Shown in pieces: positions 16,294 to 28,441 of a stretch of 64,000 bases of DNA (position 1 is the first letter of the stretch; each line of letters starts with the position of its first letter). Below the pieces are notes generated by a model. It was not told where the DNA came from. It did no database searches and worked only from the letters and a program-made list of their open reading frames with translations. Source of the stretch: DAIPKP01 sp964545875 (GTDB taxonomy: Bacteria; Synergistota; Synergistia; Synergistales; Aminiphilaceae); NCBI GenBank assembly GCA_964545875.1, contig CAZJHH010000006.1, positions 62,001-126,000 on the forward strand, in the 5' to 3' direction. A program made the position numbers and the translations under genes.

Positions 16294-18063
16294 ATGCAAA
16301 AGACAATCGTTAAGGTAGGTATGGCGAGCTGCGGTATCGCTGCGGGAGCCCGCCCGGTACTGGAACGTCTCCAGACCCTCCTGAAGGACCGGAAAGATGT
16401 GGAGCTTCGCGAAGTGGGCTGCATCGGCCTCTGTTTCCACGAGCCTCTCGTGGAGATCGACCGGGAAGGCAAGCGGGTCATCTACGGAGAAGTGACTCCG
16501 GAGATAGCCGAGAAGATCGTGGAGGAAGACCTGGGAAAACAGTCTCCCCTCGAAAACCATATCATTTTCAGCAATATCGGGGATGCCCCGGAGAACGCCA
16601 TGCTGGGCAAGCAGGTTCGCATCGTACTGCGCAACTGCGGCATCATCGACCCCGTGAAGATCGACGAATATATCGAACATGACGGATACGAGGGGCTGAA
16701 AAAGGCCACCACCTCCATGACCCGGGAAGAGGTTATCAAGACCGTTCTCGATAGCGGCCTTCGAGGCCGCGGCGGAGCGGGCTTCCCCACGGGACTCAAG
16801 TGGAAGTTCGCCGCCGCTTCCAAGGGAGAGCATAAGTACGTGGTCTGCAACGCCGACGAGGGCGACCCCGGAGCCTTCATGGACCGCTCGGTGCTGGAGG
16901 GAGACCCCCACAGCATTATCGAAGGCATGGCCATCTGCGGCTACGCCATCGGAGCGGACCAGGGAGTCATCTACTGCCGGGCGGAATACCCCCTGGCCAT
17001 CAAGCACCTGAACATCGCTCTGGATCAGGCGAGAGAACGGGGCTTCCTGGGCAAGAACATTCTGGGCACGAACTTCTCCTTCGACATCTACATCAAGGAG
17101 GGAGCCGGCGCCTTCGTGTGCGGCGAGGAAACCGCCCTCATGGCCTCCATCGAAGGCCAGCGCGGCATGCCCCGTCCCCGCCCGCCCTTCCCCGCGAACA
17201 GCGGCGTTTTCGGCAAACCCACGAATATCAACAACGTGGAAACCCTGGCAAATATCGCCTGGATCATCAACCACGGAGCCGAAGCCTTCAACAAATACGG
17301 CATCGGCCGCAGCCGGGGCACCAAGGTCTTCGCCCTGGCGGGCAAGATCACCAAGGGCGGCCTCGTGGAGGTTCCCATGGGAATGCCCCTGCGGGAGGTC
17401 ATTTTCGACGTGGGCGGCGGCATCCCCGGAGGCAAGGCCTTCAAGGCGGTGCAGATGGGAGGCCCCTCGGGAGGCTGTCTCCCCGAGTCCCTCCTGGACA
17501 CCCCGGTGGATTACGAGTCCATCAACGCCACGGGAGCCATCATGGGATCCGGCGGTATGATCGTCATGGACGAAACCACCTGTATCGTGGACGTGGCCAA
17601 GTTCTTCCTCAATTTCACCCAGAACGAATCCTGCGGCAAGTGCCCCTTCTGCCGTATCGGCACCAAACGCATGCTGGAGACCCTTACCCGGATCACCGAA
17701 GGAAAGGGCAAGGAGAGCGACCTGGATCTTCTCGAAGAAATCTGCGTGCAGATCAAGGACGGCTCCCTCTGCGGCCTGGGACAGACCGCTCCCAACCCCG
17801 TACAGACCACTATCAAGTACTTCCGGCACGAGTATGAGGCTCATATCCGGGAGCAGAAATGCCCTGCCAAGGCCTGTACCACCCTCATTCACTACATGGT
17901 GGATGCCCAGAAGTGCATCGGCTGCACCAAATGCGCCAAGGCCTGTCCTGTGGGCGCCATCAGCGGGGAACTCAAGAAAGCCCACGTTATCGACGATGAC
18001 GTTTGTGTCCGTTGCGGCCAGTGTATCGCCGCCTGCCCCGTAAAAGCAATTTCCGTAGAATAG
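16294..18063 (+). CDS. NuoF-like NADH/FMN subunit (HydB/StnB/HndC type)
   Basis: Predicted 589 residues, probably the NADH-oxidising subunit. Domains in order: an N-terminal thioredoxin-like region with Cys (VGCIGLCFHEPLVEI, residues ~1-90); the FMN/NADH Rossmann-like domain with GLRGRGGAGFPTGLKWKF and CNADEGDPGAFMDR; the SLBB domain; the helical [4Fe-4S] module ESCGKCPFCRIGT with a further Cys in GSLCGLGQTAPNP; and a C-terminal double [4Fe-4S] ferredoxin (CIGCTKCAKACP and CVRCGQCIAACP). This long form with both extra iron-sulfur ends is the one found in bifurcating hydrogenases and related soluble complexes, not in ordinary complex I. It sits between the NuoE-like and NuoG-like genes with 6- and 14-base gaps. 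Confidence 0.92.
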   Translation: MQKTIVKVGMASCGIAAGARPVLERLQTLLKDRKDVELREVGCIGLCFHEPLVEIDREGKRVIYGEVTPEIAEKIVEEDLGKQSPLENHIIFSNIGDAPENAMLGKQVRIVLRNCGIIDPVKIDEYIEHDGYEGLKKATTSMTREEVIKTVLDSGLRGRGGAGFPTGLKWKFAAASKGEHKYVVCNADEGDPGAFMDRSVLEGDPHSIIEGMAICGYAIGADQGVIYCRAEYPLAIKHLNIALDQARERGFLGKNILGTNFSFDIYIKEGAGAFVCGEETALMASIEGQRGMPRPRPPFPANSGVFGKPTNINNVETLANIAWIINHGAEAFNKYGIGRSRGTKVFALAGKITKGGLVEVPMGMPLREVIFDVGGGIPGGKAFKAVQMGGPSGGCLPESLLDTPVDYESINATGAIMGSGGMIVMDETTCIVDVAKFFLNFTQNESCGKCPFCRIGTKRMLETLTRITEGKGKESDLDLLEEICVQIKDGSLCGLGQTAPNPVQTTIKYFRHEYEAHIREQKCPAKACTTLIHYMVDAQKCIGCTKCAKACPVGAISGELKKAHVIDDDVCVRCGQCIAACPVKAISVE

Positions 18064-18077
18064 GAGGCTTGTATATA

Positions 18078-21000
18078 ATGGCCCAGAAAGAACGAACCAT
18101 TAAAATCACGCTTAACGGCCGGGAGGTATACGGATATCCGGGACAGCGCCTCCTGGACCTCTGCGCCGAGTGCGGTGTGGAAATTCCCGCTCTCTGCTAC
18201 GATCCCCACATCTCCATGTACGGAGGATGCTCCATCTGCCTGGTGGAGATCCAGGGCGCCAAAGCCCTCGCCCGGGCCTGCGCCACCACCATCAATCCCG
18301 GCATGATCGTAAAGACCGACACCGACCGGGTTCGCAAAACCCGTAAACTCGGATTGGAGCTGCTCCTTTCGGACCACGTGGGAGACTGCCGTCCCCCCTG
18401 TACCCTCGCCTGCCCCGCCCGGGGAGATGTGCAGGGATACGTAAATCTGGCGGCCCAGGGGAAATTCGAAGAAGCCCTGGACGTACTTCACAGGAACATG
18501 GCTCTTCCCACCTGCATCGGCCGGATCTGCCCCGCCCCCTGCCAGGAAAAGTGCCGGCGCAACCTGGTGGATGACGAACCCGTCTCCATCCGGGAAATAA
18601 AGCGCTTCATCGGGGATTACTGCATGGATAAGGGAGACCTTGGCCCCGTTCCCGCCATCGAAGAAAACGGCCGTTCCGTGGCTGTGGTAGGCGGCGGTCC
18701 CGCGGGAATTTCCGCAGCCTACTACCTGCGTCTCAAGGGATATGCGGTGGATCTCTTCGACAAAGAGCCCTTCTTCGGCGGCATGATGCGTTACGGCATT
18801 CCGGACTACCGGCTTCCCCAGCAGATTCTCCAGAACGAGATCGATTGGGTTCTCGATCATGGCATACAGGCTTTCCCCAACACGGCTCTCGGCAAGGATA
18901 TCCACATGGAAGAACTCCGGGAAAAGTACGATGCGGTGATTCTCGCCATGGGCTGCTGGAAATCCTCTCCTCTCCGGGCTCCCGGCGAAGAGCTTCCCGG
19001 CGTGGTGGGAGGCATCGACTTCCTGTACAAGGTGAACCGCCACGAAGACGTTGCGGTGGGCAAATCCGTAGCAGTGGTAGGAGGCGGCAATACCGCCATG
19101 GATGCCTGCCGCTGCGCCAAGCGCCTCGGCGCCGAGAAGGTCACGGTGGTCTACCGGCGGACCCGGGCGGAAATGCCCGCAGAGCCCATCGAAGTGGAAG
19201 AGGCCATGGAGGAAGGTGTCGAATTCGTCTTCCTGGCGGCTCCCCAGGCTGTGGAGGGCTCCGGCAAGGTGGAGCGCATGATCTGCGAAAAGATGGAGCT
19301 CGGCGAGCCCGATGCTTCGGGACGGCGCCGCCCCGTCGCCACGGGAGAAACCTTCGTCCTCGAAGTAGACCAGGTGATCGCCGCCATCGGGCAGCAGCTT
19401 GATCCCGCAGGACTTCCCAAGGAAGTTCTGGACGGAAAACGGATGGTCTCCGACGAGCATTACGCCACTCCCCTGCCGGGAGTTTTCGTGGCGGGAGATC
19501 AGAAGACCGGCCCGGATATCGCCATCGCCGCCATCGGCACGGGCCACTGGGCTGCGGAATCCGCCCATCACTACATCACCAAGGGAACTCCCAAGGCACC
19601 CTTCGAGTATGACGTGGTGCAGAAGGATCTTACCGCGGAGGATTTTGCGGATAAGGAAAAGACCGAGCGCCAGTTCGCCCATCACGATGCTCCGGAAGTT
19701 CGGATGCAGCAGGCGAAGATTTTCGAGGAGTACAACCACGGCCTTACCCACGAACAGACTCTCAAAGATGCCGAGCGCTGCATGGAGTGCGGCTGCCCGG
19801 ATCTCTTCGAGTGCAAGCTGCGCAAGTACGCCATCGACTACGAGGTAAACCCCGACCGTGTGGCGGGAGAACATCTCAAGGGCGTGGAAGAGGTCAACGA
19901 ATACTACGTTCGCAACATGGACAAGTGCATTCTCTGCGGGCGCTGCATCCGGGCGTGCAACGAGCTGGCGGGATTCCACGCCATCGACTTTACCAAGCGG
20001 GGCTTTGCGGCCAACGTGGACACCCCCTACTGGAACGGTATCGAGGCTTCGGAATGCACCCAGTGCGGGCTCTGCGTCCAGCTCTGCCCCGTGGGAGCTC
20101 TGCTGGAAAAACGGGCTCCCCGGTGGCCCCATTCGGAGGTGCCCAACGTGGTTCCCACCGCATGCGGTCAGTGTTCCGTGGGGTGCCAGATCGACCTCAA
20201 CCTGGATACGGCAAAATCCCGGATCGTCCGGATCACCTCGGATCTCGACAACCCCGCTTCGGTAACCAGCGGCATAACCTGCGCCAAGGGACGCTTCGAC
20301 TTTGCCCCTCTCCTGGAAAACCGCCTGGAGGCCCCCCTGGTGAAGGGAGCGGAACTTCCCTGGAACAAGGCTCTGGACTCGCTGAAAGATGCCCTTGGAA
20401 AGGCCGGCAAGGCTGGAATTATCGCGGGAGACGCTCTGAGCAACGAGGAGTATCTCGCCCTGAAACGTTTTGCGGGGGATGTCCTCGAAGCTCCCTTCGC
20501 GGTGGCCGGAACGGATGCCTTCGCACCTACCCGAAAGGCCATGACGGAAGTTTTCGGAAGCCTTGAAACCGGCGCCACCTATGGGGATCTTCAGGAAGCG
20601 GATGCGGTGCTTCTTGTGGAGGCGGACCTGGATGCCAAACAGCCCGCCCTGGTCTCTCTGCTTCGCCGGGGAATGCGGAACAAGAAAACCCGGATGATCT
20701 TCCTGGGAGGCAAACCGGGAATGCTCGAACGGGGAGAGGCCATCTCCCTGCAGCCCCGGGAGGGATCCATGACGGATCTTCTGAAGGGCTTCGCCGCTCT
20801 GACCCTCGCCGCAGCGGGCAAGGAAGTACCCGAAGAACTGAAGAGCTACACCGCCGCCTCGGTGGCGGAGCGCACCGGAGTGAGCCGGGAATGCCTGGAG
20901 GAGGCCGCCAAGGCCTTCGGCGGTGCCAGAAAGGCTCTGGCCCTTCTGGGAAGCCTTGCAGGAGCGTGCCCGGAAAAGAGCGCAACCTTGGCGAAACTTC

Positions 21001-21431
21001 TGGGGCAAATCAACCAGAAACGGCTGATTCCTCTCTACGAAGGCTCCAATCTCGGAGGAGCCGCCAAGGCGGTGACCGCTTCTGTGGCGGACATCGTAGC
21101 CTCGGTGAAATCCAAATCCCTTAAGGGACTGGTGCTGGTCAATCTGGATCCCGCCTCGGTGGGACTCACTCCGGCGGACTGCAAGGCTCTGGATCTCTGC
21201 GTGGTCATCACTCCCAAGGCGGGAGAGGACTATGCGGCATACCAGCTTCCCCTGGCGAACTGGATGGAGCGGGACGGCACCATCACCGCTCTTTCGGGAG
21301 AACAGGTGGAACAGAAGCGCAGCCTTCCCCCCCGGGGAGTTTCCGCAGAGCTCTGCTGGATTCTTTCCAACCTTTCCCGTCGCCTGGGAACCGAGCTTCC
21401 CGCAGCCTGGGGAGCCTACTCGGCAAAATAA
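18078..21431 (+). CDS. NuoG-GltD fusion: iron-sulfur / FAD-NAD(P)H subunit of a Stn/Bfu-like complex
   Basis: Predicted 1117 residues. Domains: N-terminal plant-type [2Fe-2S] (LCYDPHISMYGGCSICLVE..RACATT, residues ~30-70); a GltD/NfnB-like N-terminal Fe-S helix bundle (CPARGDVQGYVNL, CIGRICPAPCQEKC); an FAD site VAVVGGGPAGISAAYYL at ~201; an NAD(P)H site VAVVGGGNTAMDAC at ~331; two [4Fe-4S] motifs CILCGRCIRAC (~617) and CTQCGLCVQLCPVG; a formate-dehydrogenase/NuoG-type [4Fe-4S] domain CGQCSVGC (~696); then ~380 residues of degenerate molybdopterin-oxidoreductase fold. No [FeFe] H-cluster motifs and no catalytic Sec/Cys pocket are visible, so it is neither a hydrogenase nor a formate dehydrogenase. 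It probably couples NADH, NADP and ferredoxin. AGGAGG precedes ATG 18078, and a terminator follows. Confidence 0.85.
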   Translation: MAQKERTIKITLNGREVYGYPGQRLLDLCAECGVEIPALCYDPHISMYGGCSICLVEIQGAKALARACATTINPGMIVKTDTDRVRKTRKLGLELLLSDHVGDCRPPCTLACPARGDVQGYVNLAAQGKFEEALDVLHRNMALPTCIGRICPAPCQEKCRRNLVDDEPVSIREIKRFIGDYCMDKGDLGPVPAIEENGRSVAVVGGGPAGISAAYYLRLKGYAVDLFDKEPFFGGMMRYGIPDYRLPQQILQNEIDWVLDHGIQAFPNTALGKDIHMEELREKYDAVILAMGCWKSSPLRAPGEELPGVVGGIDFLYKVNRHEDVAVGKSVAVVGGGNTAMDACRCAKRLGAEKVTVVYRRTRAEMPAEPIEVEEAMEEGVEFVFLAAPQAVEGSGKVERMICEKMELGEPDASGRRRPVATGETFVLEVDQVIAAIGQQLDPAGLPKEVLDGKRMVSDEHYATPLPGVFVAGDQKTGPDIAIAAIGTGHWAAESAHHYITKGTPKAPFEYDVVQKDLTAEDFADKEKTERQFAHHDAPEVRMQQAKIFEEYNHGLTHEQTLKDAERCMECGCPDLFECKLRKYAIDYEVNPDRVAGEHLKGVEEVNEYYVRNMDKCILCGRCIRACNELAGFHAIDFTKRGFAANVDTPYWNGIEASECTQCGLCVQLCPVGALLEKRAPRWPHSEVPNVVPTACGQCSVGCQIDLNLDTAKSRIVRITSDLDNPASVTSGITCAKGRFDFAPLLENRLEAPLVKGAELPWNKALDSLKDALGKAGKAGIIAGDALSNEEYLALKRFAGDVLEAPFAVAGTDAFAPTRKAMTEVFGSLETGATYGDLQEADAVLLVEADLDAKQPALVSLLRRGMRNKKTRMIFLGGKPGMLERGEAISLQPREGSMTDLLKGFAALTLAAAGKEVPEELKSYTAASVAERTGVSRECLEEAAKAFGGARKALALLGSLAGACPEKSATLAKLLGQINQKRLIPLYEGSNLGGAAKAVTASVADIVASVKSKSLKGLVLVNLDPASVGLTPADCKALDLCVVITPKAGEDYAAYQLPLANWMERDGTITALSGEQVEQKRSLPPRGVSAELCWILSNLSRRLGTELPAAWGAYSAK

Positions 21432-21484
21432 CCGAAGCAGCTAAGCACCTTCCGGGTTTCTTCACAACAACCCGTTGCATATCC

Positions 21485-21517
21485 GGAGCCCCTCTCTCAA
21501 GAGGGGCTCCTTTTTCT
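21485..21517 (+). terminator. Intrinsic terminator of the NuoE/F/G-like operon
   Basis: GGAGCCCCTCT (21485-21495) pairs with AGAGGGGCTCC (21500-21510) around a 4-base loop, followed by TTTTTCTT. Confidence 0.93.
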
Positions 21518-21633
21518 TGGCCTCCTCGGAAACATGCGGATAAGGATGGATCCGAAAGTCCCCGAAAGCAACGGGGAAAATTCTTTAATTTCTTTGGTTT
21601 TGCAGGTTTTTTTTGTTTTTTTCTCCACGGTTT

Positions 21634-21663
21634 TTCGACAAAACCGGAACTTTAGATTACTAT
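21634..21663 (+). promoter_or_regulatory. Possible promoter of the hybrid kinase gene
   Basis: TTCGAC (21634-21639), 18 bases, TACTAT (21658-21663), followed by the palindrome GTACGTAC. The rest of the 337-bp gap between the NuoG-like gene and the kinase holds only the terminator and T-rich sequence. Confidence 0.35.
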
Positions 21664-21768
21664 AGTACGTACGAAAAACCCATGAGGAGAACAGACCTTT
21701 GGCCTGATTTTTCATTGCAGCCCGTTGTTCGTTTGTAACCAGACACCGTCCTTTACGCGGAGGAATCC

Positions 21769-26376
<4,608 letters not shown>

Positions 26377-26507
26377 CCGAAGACCGAACCGGGCTTTCCG
26401 AAGGAAATATTCTTGCGAAAAATCCGTCATTTGCCCGCAGGATTCCACATACCTCCACACCATGCCCGGCAGGGGATCTTTGGATCTTGCTTCGGCGTCT
26501 TTCCCTT

Positions 26508-27440
26508 TCAGCTCGCCAGCTGGCGTTCCCAGCAGGAAAGAGTTTCTCTGCTCACCCCGGTGCCCCCGCAGACCACCACGAGGACGGACCTTGCAAAATC
26601 GAGAAGAGGGGTTCCGTCATAGATGGCCGAAAGAGAGGCTCCGCAGGCGGGTTCCACCAGAACCCGATGATCGTCCGCAAAGCGCAGGCATGCCCGTACC
26701 GCTGCGGCATCGCTCACTCCGTGGGGATAGATGGGATGTTTCCGGGACCATTCGAGGGCCTGGGAGGCCACCTGACGAACTCCCAGAGTGGCGGCGATGG
26801 TATTCACTTTCTCCAGCCGCACCAGTCTATCCGCCCTAACCGAAGCCCCAAAGGAAGCGGCTCCCTCGGTTTCCACCGCCACCACCGGAACATCCTCCCA
26901 GCCCTGAGAATGAAGGCCCTCCACCACTCCCGAAAGAAGCCCTCCGCCCCCCACGGAAAGCACCACCGCATCGGGCTTTTCCATCTGCCGTACCAGCTCT
27001 TCCACCAACGTGGCATGCCCTCTCCAGATGGAGGCGTGATCGAAGGGGGGGATATAGCGGCGCCCGGGCTCCCGAGACAGCTCCAGGGCCAGGTCGTTGG
27101 CATCGTCCCAAATCTCTCCGTGCACCATGACCTCCGCGCCCTCTCCCCGAATGCGCTGACACGCCACTTCCGGAGTGGCTTCGGGTACTACCACGGTCAC
27201 CCGGGCTCCGAGAAGCCGCCCCGCATAGGCCACGGCGTACCCCGCATTTCCTCCGGAGGAAGCCACAAGATGCCGATCCCCCGAGGCTACGCTCTCCTGA
27301 CAGAGCCTTCCGATTCCCCGGATTTTATACGATCCCGCATGCTGGAAGCACTCCATTTTCAAAAAAACTTTTTTCCCGGAACACTCACGAAGAGGCACGG
27401 ATTCTACCACGGGGGTTTCACAGTGAAGATAGGGCATCAT
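26508..27440 (-). CDS. Threonine/serine dehydratase, short form without regulatory domain
   Basis: Predicted 310-residue fold-type II PLP enzyme that deaminates threonine (to 2-oxobutanoate) or serine (to pyruvate). Seen: the PLP lysine in HAGSYKIRG, the substrate loop SSGGNAGYAVAYAGRLLG, the phosphate-binding glycines SVGGGGLLSGVVEG, and VVVCGGTGVS near the C-terminus. It lacks the C-terminal ACT-like domain of biosynthetic IlvA, so it resembles TdcB or serine dehydratases. However, its leader codes for an Ile-containing peptide followed by attenuator-like hairpins, which suggests isoleucine-responsive expression and hence a biosynthetic role. ATG 27440 (a second ATG follows directly) is preceded by AAGGAGG. 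It converges on the hybrid kinase gene. No terminator was recognised in 26377-26507. Confidence 0.85.
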   Translation of the reverse strand: MMPYLHCETPVVESVPLRECSGKKVFLKMECFQHAGSYKIRGIGRLCQESVASGDRHLVASSGGNAGYAVAYAGRLLGARVTVVVPEATPEVACQRIRGEGAEVMVHGEIWDDANDLALELSREPGRRYIPPFDHASIWRGHATLVEELVRQMEKPDAVVLSVGGGGLLSGVVEGLHSQGWEDVPVVAVETEGAASFGASVRADRLVRLEKVNTIAATLGVRQVASQALEWSRKHPIYPHGVSDAAAVRACLRFADDHRVLVEPACGASLSAIYDGTPLLDFARSVLVVVCGGTGVSRETLSCWERQLAS

Positions 27441-27510
27441 TTGTACTTTCCTCCTTGGGGGACTTTTTTACGGGAGCTTTTCTCCCGGGAATTCCCGAAT
27501 TTTCGGGTAC

Positions 27511-27546
27511 AAAAAAAGTCGGGACCCCTTTTCTCGGGGCCCCGAC
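27511..27546 (-). terminator. Intrinsic terminator in the dehydratase leader (attenuator)
   Basis: On the minus strand GTCGGGGCCCC (27546-27536) pairs with GGGGTCCCGAC (27528-27518): 11 pairs including one G-U, then seven T's. On the plus strand the same site has an A-C mismatch, so it appears adapted to the minus-strand transcript. It lies between the leader peptide stop and the dehydratase start. Confidence 0.8.
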
Positions 27547-27607
27547 CTCGTTTTTTCGGAACAGCGCAGTTAAGCGCCAGTTCCACGAGGTGGAGCCGGG
27601 CGCTTAA
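27541..27607 (-). promoter_or_regulatory. Mutually exclusive leader hairpins (attenuator) of the dehydratase
   Basis: Hairpin A (27607-27570): TTAAGCGCC with GGCGCTTAA, plus inner TCCAC/GTGGA. Its 5' arm starts within the second of two consecutive Ile codons and its 3' arm ends at the leader stop codon. The alternative antiterminator pairs CTCCACCTCGT (27595-27585) with ACGAGGTCGGG (27551-27541), with one C-C mismatch and one G-U. It is stacked on GGAAC/GTTCC and GCGC/GCGC, and it takes up the 5' arm of the terminator. A ribosome stalled at the Ile codons would block A, favour the antiterminator and allow read-through. Confidence 0.65.
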
Positions 27608-27677
27608 TAATCATGATGGAGACCAGAGAGGTCATGAAACTGCCGGAAAACACGAAACTCGCCACGTGATGCCGCAT
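27570..27677 (-). CDS. 35-residue leader peptide with Ile codons upstream of the dehydratase
   Basis: The ATG at 27677 is preceded by AAGGAGG with an eight-base spacer, as good as any site in the window. The peptide begins MRHHVASFVF, passes LVSIMIIKRP and ends RGTGA. Ile codons are ATC (27617-27615), ATT (27611-27609) and ATT (27608-27606). They immediately precede the 5' arm of hairpin A, the position expected for control codons in an attenuator. The stop codon falls at the end of hairpin A. The middle is hydrophobic enough to be a small membrane peptide, which is the main alternative reading. Confidence 0.65.
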   Translation of the reverse strand: MRHHVASFVFSGSFMTSLVSIMIIKRPAPPRGTGA

Positions 27678-27711
27678 ACTCTCCGCCTCCTTGGATACCG
27701 AAATTTTGAAG

Positions 27712-27740
27712 GTTATATCACGATATGCAAAGATCGTCAA
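27712..27740 (-). promoter_or_regulatory. Promoter of the dehydratase leader
   Basis: On the minus strand TTGACG (27740-27735), 17 bases, TATAAC (27717-27712): five of six consensus bases in both boxes. The start site would be near 27705, giving a ~28-base 5' UTR before the leader peptide. The -35 box touches the direct repeat that flanks the 280-bp element. Confidence 0.75.
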
Positions 27741-27755
27741 GAAAAATATCTTTCG
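27740..27755. repeat. Left copy of the 16-bp direct repeat flanking the element
   Basis: AGAAAAATATCTTTCG. The identical copy is at 28035-28050, with the first A shared with the element end. It is longer than the usual 4-8-bp IS21 target duplication. Confidence 0.75.
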
Positions 27756-28035
27756 TGTGACGGGACAGTGATAATGTCACCCCTAAACGGGACAGGGAAA
27801 AAATACATGCTCCCCTTCCCCGAAACGGGAAAAGAAAACTACAGGCCACAAACCTTCTCCGGATCATCCCTGGAGAAAAAGCTACAAAACGAATCTTGGG
27901 CATGAGCCCTTTGGAAAAGAGACGGAGAACGATCTTTGTGGAAGTTTGGCATGATGAAATGGTAAAGGACAGGGATGACATTTTCCCTGTCCCGTTTTCC
28001 CCAAAAAGGGGTGACATTTTCCCTGTCTCTTGACA
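27756..28035. mobile_element. 280-bp MITE-like element with IS21-like terminal repeats
   Basis: The left end TGTGACGGGACAGTGATAAT (27756-27775) continues to ATGTCACCCC. It is the inverse of the right end, whose complement reads TGTCAAGAGACAGGGAAAAT, with the same continuation to ATGTCACCCC (right end at 28035). Both ends carry a second, subterminal copy containing ACGGGACAGGGAAAA, as in the multiple end-repeats of IS21-family elements with TG...CA termini. The interior has no transposase. Both sides are flanked by the same 16-base sequence. It is probably a non-autonomous derivative mobilised in trans. Confidence 0.7.
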
Positions 28036-28050
28036 GAAAAATATCTTTCG
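28035..28050. repeat. Right copy of the 16-bp direct repeat flanking the element
   Basis: AGAAAAATATCTTTCG, identical to 27740-27755. Together the two copies mark the insertion boundaries. Confidence 0.75.
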
Positions 28051-28162
28051 CCGGTAACTGCCGGAAAAGGAGAACTCTTCCGGGGGAAGCTTTTTCAGGA
28101 AAAACTTTTTCCCTGTCCGGGGCGGCAGTATGTTTTCCCCGTCACAAACGGTAGAATCCTTC

Positions 28163-28191
28163 TTGACATTATTCCTCATTCGGCGTAGGAT
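28163..28191 (+). promoter_or_regulatory. Promoter of the metY leader
   Basis: TTGACA (28163-28168), 17 bases, TAGGAT (28186-28191). The start site near 28198 gives a ~55-base UTR containing a GGAGG/CCTCC hairpin before the leader peptide. Confidence 0.65.
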
Positions 28192-28252
28192 GCCGCAGAA
28201 AAGGAGGGGCTTTCTCCTCCAAAAAGCGACATTCGGCAAAGGGGGTTTTTGT

Positions 28253-28363
28253 ATGGCACGGCGGTTCGAGGGATTTTACCAAATTTTTTCGGCCCTCGCA
28301 GTCTGCTTTGTCATGTGCGGCGTACCGTCTGAAACGGTACGCCCCGGAGTTGTGCGCCCCTGA
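28253..28363 (+). CDS. 36-residue leader peptide with Cys/Met codons upstream of metY
   Basis: ATG 28253 is preceded by AAAGGGGG (28238-28245) at seven bases. The peptide starts MARRFEGFYQIF and has AVCFVMCG in the middle: Cys TGC (28304), Met ATG (28313), Cys TGC (28316). The second Cys codon lies directly before the hairpin starting at 28319. The rest of the frame (GVPSETVRPGVVRP) is the translation of that hairpin and its flank. The layout is that of a classical attenuation leader peptide for sulfur amino-acid genes. It has no similarity to a known protein that I can see. Confidence 0.65.
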   Translation: MARRFEGFYQIFSALAVCFVMCGVPSETVRPGVVRP

Positions 28364-28402
28364 TATCACAATCCGACATTGTTACAAGAGACCGTTTCAG
28401 AC
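28319..28402 (+). promoter_or_regulatory. Mutually exclusive leader hairpins (attenuator) of metY
   Basis: Hairpin 1: GGCGTACCGT (28319-28328), loop CTGAA, ACGGTACGCC (28334-28343), a perfect 10-bp stem. The alternative antiterminator pairs GTCTGAAACGGT (28327-28338) with ACCGTTTCAGAC (28391-28402), 12 perfect pairs. It cannot coexist with hairpin 1, and it removes the AGAC at the base of the terminator stem. A ribosome held at the Met-Cys codons 28313-28318 would cover the 5' arm of hairpin 1 and favour the antiterminator. Confidence 0.7.
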
Positions 28403-28441
28403 CAGGTTCCTTCGCACTATGGAAGAGCCTGGTCTTTTTCG
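28399..28441 (+). terminator. Intrinsic terminator in the metY leader (attenuator)
   Basis: AGACCAGG (28399-28406) pairs with CCTGGTCT (28428-28435); inside it TTCC pairs with GGAA. A TTTTTCG run follows. It lies about 145 bases before the metY start, so it ends leader transcripts, not an upstream gene. Confidence 0.85.

Noticed and set aside
15757..21008. Very long open frames on the minus strand opposite the NuoF- and NuoG-like genes
   Set aside because: They mirror real, motif-bearing plus-strand genes. Their translations are His/Gly/Val-rich without motifs, as expected from GC-biased codon use.
18078..21431. [FeFe]-hydrogenase HydA or active formate dehydrogenase subunit
   Set aside because: None of the H-cluster cysteine motifs is present, and the molybdopterin-type region lacks a recognisable Sec/Cys active site.
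15781..21431. Part of a respiratory complex I operon
   Set aside because: No membrane subunits or NuoB/C/D/I genes are present, and the large subunit carries a GltD-like flavin module that complex I lacks.
27718..28239. Minus-strand 173-codon frame across the 280-bp element
   Set aside because: It crosses both ends of the inserted element and the metY leader promoter, has no ribosome site and no recognisable domain.
28192..28441. SAM-type or other known riboswitch, or T-box, in the metY leader
   Set aside because: I could not find the conserved cores of SAM-I, SAM-II or T-box RNAs. The short frame with competing stems explains the region better. A covariance search would settle it.
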